Shown here: positions 24,761-38,000 of the stretch, one piece after another
How positions within the stretch are numbered: position 1 is the first letter of the stretch
Layout: each line of letters starts with the position of its first letter
Origin: Phylloscopus collybita
Taxonomy: Eukaryota; Chordata; Aves; Passeriformes; Phylloscopidae
Reading direction: 5' to 3'
Assembly (NCBI GenBank): GCA_027886175.1
Contig: JAJNNQ010000002.1
Location: 5,274,001-5,338,000 of the forward strand
Length of the DNA: 64,000 nucleotides
The notes under the pieces: model-generated
What the model saw: only the letters and a program-made list of their open reading frames with translations
What the model was told of the DNA's origin: nothing
Database searches by the model: none
Position numbers and translations under genes: made by a program

Positions 24761-26801
24761 ACTAAAACATGCACAGAGCAGCCCTTTTTCCAGTGAGAAG
24801 AGTATAATAGCACACAAAGCACACACAACTATTTCAATGTATTTGACTGGTAAGGGCCATGGAGATCTTCCATCACATCACCAATGACACAGCAGCAGAA
24901 TTAAACATCAACGTAATAGAGAAGTGGAAAATTCTAGGTCTTTGAAAACTTCCAAAACCTGCTGGATTATGTTTAAAAAAGCATAGTTTAACATCAAAAT
25001 TGCAAAACCACTATTGAATAAATAAGAAAAACCAAAAAGAAGTTTCATTTCAGAAAAAAATCTCCAGAACAAAAAAACTCAGTGAGGTTAAAAATGATTT
25101 GGAAGTAACAGATTCCACCAGCTCTCAAAACACCTGAGACAGAGATATCAGTGAGAAGGCAAAAAAATCAGATTTTTCTAAATGGCCCATTCTAAGTGTG
25201 CAGGATGATAAATTCTATTATAGAGTAAGCTTGTAATGGCTTAAATGCAATTATCAAGTAACCTCCTCTTTTGTTTGTTTTCCTCATTAAAAACAAATTA
25301 CCAGAATATAAAGCAAAAATAATAAGAGGTTTCTAATAATTACAACAACATGCCTCAGTTCTGCTAATTTTTCCAATGGCTGAGCAGGTAGGAGTCAGCA
25401 GCATAAGAAAGAAGAAATTACTCCTTTTCTAATGAGTACGTAGAATATTAGCTGCCTTAAAAGTACTAAATTGCATTTCTAAGCACGTATTTGCCACAAA
25501 TATATAAGGCCAAGTTTAATCTAAAAGCAAGCCCTCAGTCTTGTTAATTCCTCCTTTCATTAATTTTAGAAGGGATGGGTGGTAATGACAAGGCCAAAGT
25601 ATCTGCCTGGATTTTAAAACTGGATTTTGGTATTAACACATTGCCAAGAGCTTTTGCCATCGATTCACCCAAACCAGGACTTGCTCTCAGGTGTATTTTA
25701 CTTTGCTTCAATGAGAGGCTCTGCTGAGTATGGTCCATATAATTGCAAAGGATGCCAGTATTTCCTTTAATAAGCAAGGTATTGCAGCATTTTTTTTCCT
25801 CTAGAAAAGTGCTTTTCAGGCTGCTTCAAAGCTGATGAGATTCTGAATTAGACCAAAACTCCCCGGCAATTTCTGCATGAATAACTTTCCTCCACTGAGA
25901 AGTGTTTGTTTCTGGTTCTTCAGTGCTTTGCCCAGAGACAGATGAGGCTGGTCAGAGGAAGCTTTATCTTCAGGAAGTTAATGTGAAGTCCAACAAGAAA
26001 TCAACTGGCCAGGCAACGTCACTGGGTCTGATTAAAATGTTACTAACAACAATAACGTAGATAAGGAACTACTGGCTGATAAAATCATCCAGGCTCTTTT
26101 ATCTACTATCTGCTCTGAAGCCTCTGAACATCATGGGGAATTGAGGGTCTGGTAGAAAGCATTGCTGGAAGAACTGGTTGACATGATATGGATAGTTAAC
26201 AGAATAAATACCTGAGGGATTTACTAATAACTTCCCAAGAGACTCAGCAGATCAAATAAACTTGTTTTATTGTATGTATGTCTCCCAGATCTGAATCTCA
26301 ACATTTTTATGGGACACAGACAGGAAGAATTAGAGGCTCTAGAATGAGTTGGCATATTTCACAAAAAAAGAAAAGGGGGAATAATCAGATAATTAACACA
26401 GAAAATTCAGTTTCAACTTAAATGCAGAGCCAAGAAAATATCAAGTACAGAAACTTGCTGAAACTAACAGAAGATGGGGAAAAGAAGCAGAAGCCAAGTC
26501 TTCATTAGTAGCAAAAGGGCTACCAAACCTACAGAAAGCGTATCAGAAGCTACTTAGCGTATTATTTCTTTCTTTGGATTAGCAGTTTTATATTTGCATA
26601 TATCCCTGTGCACAAAGGCACATGCTTTTCAGAATTTTCTGGTTTGTATTTTTTTGGCCATTAGAAACTCATCAGAAGAAAAATTGTTCTGATGGAGAGG
26701 AGAAGCACAAGAGGATCCAGAGGGGAACACAGTATTCTGCAGCAAACAGTACTTAACTGATAACAAGAAAGGTGGAAGATGTTGACAGCTGGAAGGTTGT
26801 G

Positions 26802-27060
26802 ACAGGACCAGAGGCACTAGGCACAAATGAAAACACAGGAGGCTCCCTCTGAACATCAGGAAACCTTTTTTTTACTGTGGGGGTGCCTGAACACCAGCAC
26901 AGGTTGTCCAGGACAAGTTGTGGAGTCTCAATCCCTGGAAATAAAAGCTGTCTGGACACAGTCCTGGACAGCCAGCTCTAGGAGACCCTGCTGGAGCAGG
27001 GGTGTAGAGAAGATGATCCCCAGAGGTCCCAGCCATCCTAAACCATGCTACGATGCTGTG
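26802..27060 (+). mobile_element. CR1 LINE fragment
   Basis: A sense-oriented CR1 of the same subfamily type as 20851-20975: acaggaccagaggcactagg, ctctgaacatcaggaaacct, caccagcacaggttgtccag, gctggagcaggggtgtagag, ending ccatgctacgatgctgtg. It is about 260 bp long and 5'-truncated. Confidence 0.88.
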
Positions 27061-29061
27061 GTGCCAAAATGATGGAAAGAATGGGTAACCACAACATCAG
27101 CTGCACAGAGAAACATCAGCACAACGCCACTGGGGGAAGCACAGTGAAGAAAAATGAAGGAGCAAACAGCTGGGAAGATCAACACAACATTGAAGAGCAG
27201 AGCAGACATTAAGTGAGGAGCCAAAGGATCAGCAAGAGAGACAGAGTTGGTGGGTAAATGAAAGGAGTCTGTCCTGAGGTATACAAGAAGCTGAAAATCT
27301 ATTGATTCAGCAGAAGCAGTTGTCAACACCCTTTTTTCAGGAAAAAGTTTACTTGGCTCCAAACAGATCTTTTTTCTCAAATTCCAGAATTTCCCTTCTC
27401 CAATTCCAAATCCCTCCTCCTCTCTTTCCCTCCTTAAAGAATTCATCTACACCAAAGGGAACCTAGTACTTGGCAGACAAGGGACAGGGCTCAGGAATGG
27501 CTGCAGCTGGCAGGAGAAGCAGCCACACTGAACTGATCAGAGCAGCACAGGCCTTACCCTGCTCTGCTTCCAGCTCTGCCTCCCTTCACATGAGAGGCTG
27601 AAGAATTTTGGGAAGGGCAGTAACTTGTTTCCCGAACTGCAATTAGAATGACTGTGCCTCAGCATTGCAAAAGAGCCCCTTGGGGAAGAATTTTTGCCTT
27701 TTTTTATTCAAACAAACATTTGCATCAACATTACAAATGGAAATAATGTTTGGTACTCGCACACTCCTTGCTTTTTCTCCCCATAAAACATTTGACAGCT
27801 ACCAAACATTACTTTATCTTAAGTGGGAATGTATGGGGCATATCCTTTTTCCCACCCTGTGAGGGGAGTTCTTATTCCTCCTGCATTGTTACCTTCCCTA
27901 AAAGCAGAGCTCATTAAACTGAAGACAGTATTTATTAGTAACGTGGACTTCTCTCATTTTATGAAATTTGGTTAAATAAAACAGAAACAACCTCAAAAAC
28001 CCAAACTCACATAGTAAAATAATTCCTGACCATTCTCAACATACAAATCAAACAATGGAAAAGAAGCTAGGAACTCAGAGACTCAAAATATGTCACAAAT
28101 CACATGTCAAGATCTTTAGACATTTCATTTCAAGCTTTGTAATATTACTATATAGTGTTTTGGTCTGCCAACTACTGCAGGAAATTGTTGGCAAGACCAC
28201 TCTTCCCAAGCAAACAAAACCCTTTCGTAGTTGAAGCAGAAATTAAGAAACTGGTATAGAAATACCCTTCAATTTAATAAAAACAGTTTTAAACAGAGCA
28301 ACAAACTGAGATTATTCCTTCTCCCACACTTTTGTACTAACACAGGTAAGTGCTTAGAACAAGTTTTAAAGGCAGCAGACTTTTCAGATAATATGGTAAA
28401 ACCTCTAGCAAGTCACATGGTGCCCAACTTTTAAAATAACATAATTGTGAGTCTGTCTCCATCAAACTGCTCAACATGATAATGTTCTTTCAAGTCTATT
28501 TTGGTCCTCCTGCAAAAATGGGATTTCAGACCTATATATTTTTTACTAGGCATCTTTTCAGTGAGGAGTACAGTCTGTAAATCCATCCTGGGCTCAGCAC
28601 TGAAGTGCTGGTGCCTCACTTCCAGCAGCAGACCCAGTGGAGTCTTGGTCCATTGGGATTTCCAGCACAGTGCTTCTACTGCCCATACCTTTAGAAATGT
28701 GTATCAGCCCCCTGTGACACTCAGGTTTATTCTGATGAAAGACAATGGAGAGACTTATCTATATGCACTCTCAGAGCCTTTAAGATAATTATGTGTTCCT
28801 CTCTCTTCTGAATCAAAAACTGCTCTCAGGTTTCTGTTGAGGAACTTTGTTAAAAATAACAAAAGCAAAAAAAAAATACAGCTTATCACTGAATTCCCTA
28901 CACAGTAGTGTATCAGTTGTTAAGTCTGAATTTCTTTTTGTTTTTTTTTTCTTTTTTTTAACATATTTAAAATTATAAAACTGATCACTTAACGGGGACA
29001 CTTTCTGTCCCCTTCACTGATGTTCATTAAGACTCCTTCTGCCACATAGAATAGGAAGAAT

Positions 29062-29078
29062 AATCATCATCATCATCA
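29062..29078. repeat. (ATC)n microsatellite
   Basis: Five consecutive ATC/TCA units in intron 2, followed by AT-rich simple sequence. Confidence 0.85.
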
Positions 29079-29490
29079 CAATGTAATAATAATGATGAAG
29101 TAATCGAATTAAAACTAGTCTTCCTTTACCCTACTCTTTTTCTACATACAAATACCTGCTCCAACTTTTTCACTTATTTATTAGTTTATTAACTAGTAAT
29201 TATCTTCTGTAGAAGCTGTGAAAAATCACCCAAGTCAATCAGCAATTTTATTTACAGGGGCAGAAAAACAATGGGCAGAATAAAACAATGAAACATCCTT
29301 GTATTAAGCGTTCATCTAGGCTCCCTCCACACGTCATTAACACTTAAATTCAGCACAAGTTGTGACTGCATACTCCTGACACTCCCCAAGGCCTCGAGTC
29401 ACAAGCACAGACCCTTCTCAGCATCATTCCACATCTAGCAAGTAGGAAGCAAGCAGCCAGCACACACAAAGCCCATCCCCAGGAGAATTT

Positions 29491-29509
29491 CAGCCTCCTC
29501 CTCCTCCTC
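29491..29509. repeat. (CCT)n microsatellite
   Basis: Six CCT/CTC units in intron 2. Confidence 0.9.
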
Positions 29510-30609
29510 CTCTGTGGCTTTCACCATGCAGCCATGCCCCTGCATGGCCCATGTAAACTGCTGCTGCTGCAGAAATGGCTCTTTTCAGGTCCTCTACTTA
29601 TTGTCCCTATAAATCTACACTAAGCACAGATCCTTGTCCTCATCTTTAAGGACTTCACTACTTTACCCCCACCACTCAGCAGCCTTGGGAGGAAATGGAC
29701 AACTCCCTTAACTCAGCTGGCACTTCCATGGCATTTTAGCCACGACCACCAGCTTCTGCAGTTCGTGTCTCTGTCCTTCCTTCCATTTCACTCATTACAC
29801 ATACAGGGCCACCTAATTGAATTTATAAACCCTTAGGTCTCAATGCATTTTCAACGCTTATTTCTGCCAAACCAACAAACTTCTGCCAAGTGGCCACGGC
29901 ATCACCATTGCTGGTGGGTTCCATCCTTCTACACTCAGTCCCTGGTTAAAAACAGGCAAATGGCTACAGACACGTGCCTGGCAAGGAGATGACAGTTCTT
30001 CACCATGGCCTTTATCTCATGTGTTGGCTCATCTGTTTGTCTCTTTAGGATCCTGAACTGCCAGAACAGAAATCACAAAATGTTTTAACAGTACTCGGTC
30101 CAGAAAAATGAGATCCCTCTGGTAACTGAAGCATTTGAGTACCACCACAACAAATATTTACCAAAGCAAGAACAGAGATTTATCCTGTTTCCTAAGCAGC
30201 AGCAGGAAGCATTAGCATTTGGTTATCCTGGTTATCCCTTTGGTATATAATCTGCTGTAGTTAGCTGAAGATAAAGGTCAATAAGTAATAGTGTATTTTG
30301 GCGGGTATTCCAAAAACAGCAGCTGCCACTTCAGAGCTCTTATTTTTGTTAGATACAGCCTTGCAAAAGTAAGAAAAAAATCTCTACATATCTACACTAC
30401 AAAGACACTCCCATTACAAAAACAATAGCTTCATTAGCTTTAAATTAATAGAGGTTTAAATATAGAGGTTTCTTCCTTTTAAATCTGCCCAAATGCACAT
30501 CTGGTACTAAAAAATGAAAGAACTGTTTCTTGTCTACCGAAGTCCCACATAACTGCATTTCTGAGAGCGAAGCAATAGCCAGAGTGCATCAGCACTGTAT
30601 TCTCAGTAC

Positions 30610-30698
30610 CTGTTTCCACAGTGTTTTCTGTTTCTGCTGCCTCCAAACCATCCATACTGTCTTCATCCTCCACTGCAGTTTTTCCTCTACTCCGAGGC
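30610..30698 (-). CDS. KMT2C: KMT2C exon 2
   Basis: An 89-nt exon with acceptor TATGTTTGCAG at the high end and donor ACAG|GTACTG at the low end; the donor is weaker than consensus at positions +4 to +6. The first G completes a codon begun upstream (phase 2 entry); then PRSRGKTAVEDEDSMDGLEA is read, ending in ...NTVET plus one base. Human KMT2C has the same PRSRGKTAVEDEDSMDGLE core. An internal ATG at 30652-30654 (A at 30654) lies in frame with A at -3 and G at +4. It could start a shortened protein (MDGLE...) on transcripts whose first exon is non-coding. The basic PRSRGK is the end of the N-terminal basic/AT-hook region in mammals; the hook itself would be in exon 1. Confidence 0.95.
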
Positions 30699-31369
30699 CT
30701 GCAAACATAGGAAGAAAAAACTCTTTTTAGACTGAAAGCATTTGTAAAAATAGGATTTAAATCACTTCATTTTGAAGGATGAATGTCAGCACTTAATTAT
30801 GTAACATTCAAGGCAACCCATGATCTCACTCTTGTAGGAACTGGAAGCTTCCTCCCCTTTTTTCCCATTCTAGGTTTATGTCCTCAGCAAGGTACACTTG
30901 AATCAGCAGTTGGCCCCTTATGCTTCTCTGATTCTTTTTACAGGAAAAATACAATAATGAACCTTTACTGATCAAACAACAGACTAACTCAGCCAGATTT
31001 TTATATAACCTTCCTGTCTGCTCCATGTAACACATAACTACAGAGAGGTAAGAGAGAACATTATCCGAAATCTGGCCAGTAGCTACTATAAAATAGAGAC
31101 TGATGCACGCAGAGCACCCTTGGAAGAAATTTCCATAGAATAATAATGATGCTAAAGCAATGAAACTGAAACACACATTATTTTCAGTGAAACAATATTT
31201 TGACACATGAAGTAAAATGTTATGAGAGATGACTAGATGTCATCACATTAAAAAAGCCATCACGTGAGGACAGGCTGTCAAAACTAAAATACCTGGCAGA
31301 TTTGTTTCAATTTCAACCAAGGTCTGATGGAAAGCAGACAGGTTTGTGCCACAAATTCCAGCCTTTTTT

Positions 31370-31720
31370 CCCTGCCTGGCTCTTCAGTAACTATCATGGT
31401 GGGCTGTTGAGAAGCCCAGGCATCCAGATTCCCAGCTGTTCAGCAGCCCATTTGAAAGGGAGCCAAGAGCTTGGCAACTCGCCTCCCAAATTTTCAGGCT
31501 ACTTGGCAACCTGCCTGGCATGCTGACGGAAAGCCTGGGAGACCCTGGGAGCTTCTGATTCCAAGTACACAAATTTTGAGCTGTTTGGGGCATCTCAGCA
31601 GTTCCAACGTCCCAGAGCTCCCAGGCAACCATTCACCCAACCAACATGCCTTGAATCGGGATGCCACGCAGGCCAGCACACGGGCTGCCCCCCCAGACAA
31701 AACTCCCTCCTGTTCCTCTT
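31370..31720. other. Unclassified GC-richer segment, possibly an old repeat
   Basis: The segment stands out from the AT-rich surroundings and has internal echoes (cttggcaac twice; cctgggag and tcccag motifs on both strands). It resembles a decayed mobile element, but I cannot name a family. The overlapping open frames on both strands look like chance. Confidence 0.3.
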
Positions 31721-34700
31721 TCACAGAGGATTCTGAAAGGTTTGGGTTTAGTTCTGCATTGGGGAGAAAAGGTTTTGGGTTTTTTTTTTTTTGAAGCGAT
31801 TAAATCATTCCAAAACCAGCATTTCCTTTTTCTGTACAGTCTGTTGTAGCACTTTGGTCCATCCAAACTACTTCCGCAGGACTGGATCTGCTTAATCAGC
31901 TCCAGAAGAAATGCTCCCCTGCAATGCCTTTGGTTCCCTTGGATCAAAGAACTGGGCAGAACTGGAATCATCTCTGGAGTCTGTACAGGTTGCTCTCCTG
32001 CTAGAAGAGGACAGACTGTCTTGGACTACCTAGCAAGAAGACAACCCCTTCAGACTGTGTTGGGACCATTTTAGTCTCTGTGAAGGAGGAAAAGAATAAT
32101 TAAAATGAGGCTCAAACCAAAGTCTGAAAACCTCCCACTCAGTTTACAAAGGAGCTGGAGAGAAAAGAAAAGGAAGAAGAGATTTTAAGGACAGGAGGAC
32201 TTGACTTGGTATCTCTATAAAATTTGTTCAGGATAATGCTGAAAAACGTGAGCACGGTGGGAACCCTGGGGTTTACAAGGCTATTGCTCCCCTTGCCTGC
32301 TTATCCATAAGCAGTGACAGCACACCCAGAACACACAAAATAAGTAACAGCCTTTCTTACGAGAGACAGAAACATCCCCTTCATTTATTTGCCATTTTAC
32401 AAGCTCCCAGTGCAGTCTCTTAAAACCCACATGCCACAAAAACTGAAACTAGAATAAACTGCATGGTGATCAGAAGAAACTGTCTCATCCCTTCAGCCAC
32501 TGCATCAGCCCATCCAGAAGCACAGTGACCAGAGAGCTGGCCAGAATGAGCACATGTGTTTTGGAAGAGGGAAGGACACAAACAATGCTGGCAGCAGCAT
32601 CTGAGATGGTCACACAGATGGATTCCCATCCATAACAAAGAGAGTAGGGAGTAGAACAAATGGAGCATCACAGCCACTGGGTAGAACAGGCTCCTCCAGC
32701 AAGACTGAGATACAGCAGGAAGGCAACACCCCTCTAACACTCAGGAAAACAAAGCAGCAGGTAAAGAAGCCAAAAGCATTTAAGTATTACATTTGTTGCA
32801 GCTCTTCACAACATCCCAGTACCCAGTGACAGGACAGGAATGCAGGTGAGTGAAAACACTTCCCTTGGTGCAGGAATACTCAAAAGCTTTACAGAACACA
32901 ATCAGCTAAGGACAGGGATTATTTCTAAATCTTATCCCAATTATTCTTCTACCAACTACCTGTCTACAATGCAAAGTTACAAGTCTATACTAAACAAGGA
33001 TTACAGTGAAATCATCACAAACATAAATGATAATTTTGCTTTTTCACAGCTACCCCTTTTCATTACTCCCCAACACAACCCTGGAGGTAAAACTTGCTGG
33101 ATAGTGGAAAATTATGATTGTTTATGTTTATTTAATAATTTACAGATGAGTTTAGATTTTCTATTAAACTACAGTACATGTATTAAACACCAAAGCACCT
33201 CACAAACCCCTTTTAAATATTTTGTTTAAACAAGAGCAGTACTCACACCTTGAACTCCCTATCGGATTTTAGCAACCTATTTAACACCAAGGAAAAGCAG
33301 AGGTTTCAATTAATTAAGTGTAATTGCTTCTTTCAGCAGAAGATATAACCATGTCTGGTGTTTTCTTGCCATTCCCCTCCCCCAAATATCCTACAAAAAG
33401 CCTTCTTAATGTTGTGCAGGTTTTAAATAAAACTGAAGAAACAGTGGAAAAAATGGCAGATTATATCGTTAACTTCTTTTTGCTGGTTACATTCATTTCC
33501 CAATCATCAGAAGAGATTTTATACCCTACAAATTTATGTTTGGCTTAGAGCAAAAAAATAATTCAAGTCACAAAACAGTGAAATATACACTGTACTGACA
33601 ACTATAATTTAATGTTTCCACAGCAAATGCCATTTGAGAAGACCATATAGCATACCTAATCGCTGCAATCAGCATTTGTAATAAGAATGGATTGTTTCAT
33701 GTTATTTGCATTAAGTTTACACATTTTATGGATAAAGCTTTTGGCCGGTTTGCGGAACACTGCATTTTTCCACTGACAAACCCTGTTAATTTTTTTTTTT
33801 TATTATTATTATTTTTCTCTATACTTCTTTCCACTTCCCCTTAAATATACTGGGAAAAGCAGCCTGTGCTCTCTTGCCTGGGACTTGGTTTCTTCTCAAG
33901 TTCATCCTTCTGAAGGATGATGTGAGAAGGCAATAGGGGAAAGATGGTGTCAGGGGCCAGTATTTGCTGCCTTAAAGCAATTATGGAACAACAGTCTGTG
34001 ACTATTGCCCTTCACCCACATGAAACCAGGCAGTCCTGAACTATATTGAACACTACAACCTCAGTTCTGCTCTAGATCTTGAAGCCCAGCCCCAAACTTT
34101 CTTAGCAGGAGGAGTAACTACATCTCCCCTCCACGTAACACCGCAGAAGCCCCAGCAGCTCGGGACGGCAGAAGAACTGAAGGCAGCTGAGTCACGTCTC
34201 CTACAGCTCACAACAGACCCAGAACAAAATGTACAGGCAGAGCCTGACCACTCCACACTCCGCCAGAAAACAATAAATATTACTCAGTGGGCAGGCAGGG
34301 AGCTTGGTACCCGGGCTGAAGTCCTGCCAAGGGCCCGGCCATGGCTTCCTTGCCCGCCTTTTTTCCTACAACAGAGTTCAATTTAGAAGGAAAAAAAAAA
34401 ACAAAAAACAAGAGCACGTCTATTTCTGCTCAAAAGAACAGATCCACAGAGAGAAATATAACTTCTTGAAGTGTTTAAAGCACATTCAGCATTTCATGGA
34501 ATAAAGTCAACAACAAAGACAAAACTATACTTTTTTATTAACACAGGACTCCAGTTGAATACAATTATTATCTACGATAATTTTCTCCTACTTCCATACA
34601 ATAGAGTAATTTATGAGAATCCTTTGTGACCTACTCCTAAATTTTTTATCAATTAGCTTTTTTAGCTAATGACTTTCAATTATCTCCATCTTTAAATATA

Positions 34701-34965
34701 CCATGGTAAACAAAAATCTCGTAATTCTTCTCTGGGTAAGCAACTAATTAAATTTAGCCCTGAGGGGGAAAAAAAGCCTGGAAAAACCTTCTGCAGGGCT
34801 CAGCAGAGCATTAGTTACTCCCTCTACACAGGGGGAAAGCCCTGCTGAGGCTGTCTCAAAGCCCTGAGGACTTGGATAACACTGGGAGATCACCAGGCAC
34901 CTGAGCGGCTTCTGCTGAATGAATGGAGAACAGCATGGGAGAAAATGGAAAAGTCTCTTACTCAC

Positions 34966-35043
34966 CTGACAGTAATGAGATACTCTTTCTTTTCTTCTCT
35001 TTTCTGCATGATTGGGGGTTTTTTTTTGGTATTTTGTTGTTTT
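34966..35043 (-). other. KMT2C: Candidate alternative KMT2C exon with in-frame ATG
   Basis: Seen: acceptor-like CTGACCTTTCAG at the high end and a consensus donor TGTCAG|GTGAGTAAG at the low end. The intervening 78 nt is a multiple of three and open in the frame that joins exon 2 (phase 2 in, phase 2 out). It contains an ATG at 35007-35009 with A at -3. From that ATG the product would start MQKREEKKEYLITV and, through the split codon AG|G (Arg), continue into exon 2 as PRSRGK. It lies 4.3 kb upstream of exon 2. It could be an alternative first exon or a cassette exon. The function of the Lys/Glu-rich tip is unknown, and there is no transcript evidence here. Confidence 0.4.
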
Positions 35044-38000
35044 CTGAAAGGTCAGCAAGAGCACCGTAACTGGACAAATACAATGTAGGTCAAAAGTACA
35101 TCTTGGATCTTACTCATTCTTTCCACAAAGTGATCAGGAATAAGGCCATGGGCCAACATTTCCTGGAACCACATGAAATAACTGACAAAGCTACTATCCT
35201 CAGATGTCTGTCACTGCCAGGCCTAGTTTATGATTACCCAGAAGTTACTGCCAGACACCAGTTTCTGTAAGTCTTCTCTAAGTTGGTACCAAGAAAATCA
35301 CGTGACAGCTTGTTCAAGACCATCTATCAAACTTACCCTACTCACCTGTGCATTTTGTTCCAGGCTTATGAAAACCTAGTACCCATGATCCACTCAAGAG
35401 TTTACCCCTTTTTCCAAAATGATGAAACCTCTACATCATTCAGAAAAGAAACCACCTTCCTCTCTATGCTTTGCAAACCATGGAGCAAACTGATGGTACT
35501 AAATATATAAAACCGGGCCAATAACCTTAAAAAGCAGTGTAACATCTGGGATACAGTAACATCCTAAACCAGCACAGATGTCTTGTTAAATGAACATCTG
35601 TCCACAGCCTTACGCTGGAAGATGGTGCAGGAATGATTTATAAAAAGGTTCAATTAGTGCTGCCATCAGCACGGCTAGTCACAAATTAACGTTCACAGGC
35701 ACTTTCACAAGTGAAAGCTGTTACCCTCTTTTCAAGAATCTTTTTAACAGGTGTGCAAAAGCCACATGCTCCCACTACACTACTACTGAACCGTAGAGTG
35801 CTAAATACAGCTGTGAAAGTTTAACTGTGCTTAAGCAGAGACTAAAATACTCAAGGTTCAGCTGGTAGCCCCAAGCGAAGAGAACCACAGCAAGCAAGAA
35901 TCAGTTCATGGAAATACCTATGAGGAAAAGGGGTTTCTTCCCCTCTCTGAACACTACTTTACTCTGTATTACTTCTAAGAGTTGAGAAAATTCTACATTC
36001 AACTCTGGATAAAATGAAGAGCACAGCTCTGGAAGCAAGAAAGATGCCACCTAATTAGAATTAACTTCAACAGCCCTATAGCATTAAACATTACCAAGCC
36101 TAAAATAGGAAACTCGCTTATACTGACTCCAGCTTCAAGCTGATTCTGATTGAAAAGATTCTTCACAGGAATTTTTAATTGAGTAATCAGTATCAGGTGA
36201 AATGTTTTCTGCATTTGCCCTCATTCTCTTCTTCTGTACATGGTAAAAAAAAAAGAATGCAACATGGAGTTTCTTCTCACTTCTTATGCTATATATGTGT
36301 ATACTAAAGGCTGAGGGATCTTGATGCATGGGAAAGATGTGCAACAGAAACATGTCAAGTGAAAGGTGACAAAAAGTTGACTGTTTACTAGTAGAGAGAA
36401 GTGAAAACTTTCTTGTTTAACATCTGCTGAACCAGACTTCAATTAAAATCTCATAGAACTTGAAAAACCTCCAGTTTCATTATTAGAACATCTAAAAAAA
36501 TACACTTGATATTGCCTATTAGTCTCCTGGTACAATCAAAGACAAGTGTGTTTCTTACTACTTTTAATTTATAAAGCATAATAATAACCTTTTAACAAAA
36601 TACTACCTCAAAGAGAAGTGATCCACCTTACATTTAAACCTAAAACATTGCAACTTCCCATCTTACATCTCCTCTAACCAGTAATGATCTAAAAAACATT
36701 ATTCAGTCACTCAATGTTACTCCTTTACTCCTGCTGCAACATCTTCAGAGATCAAACTTTTTCACACTCTATTTTATGCAGTCACTACTGAAAGCAATAA
36801 ACACCTGAAAAGAAGAATATTATAGCCTTTGAGATCAGGGATGTCTGAGAAAAAGCGAAAAAAGGGCCTACTCTGCTGGACAACTGTCAGCTTAACTTTT
36901 CCAGTACTCCCCTGTGGCAGGGAGATTTGTCAGAGATTTCCTACGCTGCCCAAAGAAATGCAAATTGAATTCTTTTTAAGATTATTTGTACTGAATATCA
37001 TAGATGCATCTTTGCTTTCATTCTAGAGTACAGTCACTGTTGACATAAAGCAAATGCAAAGGAAACCCAATGGTAAATGGAAAGCTCTTGAGGAAACAAG
37101 GCTGTCCTAAGAGGCTGGGAGTGAAGTATCAAAATGCCTCAGCATTGCATAGTTCTAACAATTTAAAAGCCGAATAAATTAGTACTTTTAAGCAAATGTG
37201 AAGCTTGGTTTATCTGTATTTTTGACTTGTCCTCACACAGTTACCTGTACTATGGAGATTGTCAGGCCCATACTGATGCAAAATTACTTTCCATGGGAGA
37301 CCGAGAAAAGGCAAACGGGATGTGCTGCCTCCAGGCACTCATCAGAGGACTGTCTACCCAAATCAAAGAGCATCAGGAATGTAAACCCACTGCTCAAAAA
37401 TCTTAATCTCAACTCAGTTTTGCAGAAGGTCATCAGATCCAGGAGGCTGAAGCTGCACTCTGTTGAGTGATGAGGCTGGTCTGGACAAAGCCACCATATT
37501 CAGTATTTTCTCTGTTCATCCTTGATGTTATTTACAGTTGTGCACTTTGTGTCTGGAACTGCTCTTTTAAGAGAGAAAGCTGATGAAGGCTATCATAGCT
37601 GAAACAGAGCTTTACTAACAATATCAAGACCATGAAGTCTTCCTCCCAACTTGTTACCCATTTGAGAACATCCTCAGTGGATTGGCAAGAGAGACAGAGG
37701 GTCACACCAGCCAAAGATCAAACCAGGAAGATTCAGTATCACTGATTACCAGCTCATTAACAGTTGCAGGTACACAAAATAACACATTTTTCACATGAGC
37801 CCATAAAATACCCATAAAGTTACAGCTCTGCTACAGCCAGTTATGGCCTGAGACATTGACAATAAGCCTACTTTACTGCATGGACTTCTGCATACCTTTT
37901 CGTGATACCATTACATGAGAAAATCTGAGTTGGATGTTCAAAGCATGAAGCCAGGCTGCCTGATCTGCATGTATGGACTTCAGATTTGGAGACAGTTCCA

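Larger units (their letters stand above)
17627..30609 (-). other. KMT2C: KMT2C intron 2
   Basis: A 13-kb intron and the most repeat-rich part of the gene here. CR1 fragments lie at 20851-20975, 22640-22825, 23130-23368, 24681-24760 and 26802-27060, with an ERV LTR fragment at 22394-22638. It also holds a 31-bp duplication at 24362-24412, an ATC-type microsatellite near 29062-29078 and a CCT microsatellite near 29491-29509. No extra exon is supported. Confidence 0.8.

Noticed and set aside
30479..30673. Open frame starting MEDEDSMDGLE and continuing to 30479 as a small independent gene
   Set aside because: The first part is KMT2C exon 2. The remainder is read-through past the GT donor into intron and has no similarity to KMT2C.
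32836..32848. Plus-strand donor-like GCAG|GTGAGT
   Set aside because: No matching acceptor or coding sequence, and no other evidence of a plus-strand gene in intron 1.
33903..33919. Short palindrome catccttctgaaggatg
   Set aside because: A stem of only 7 bp is expected by chance many times in 64 kb.
35345..35360. Strong minus-strand donor CACAG|GTGAGT preceded by ATGCAC in phase with exon 2
   Set aside because: It would add only Met-His before the split Arg codon, and no convincing acceptor or upstream exon was seen, so it is too little to call.
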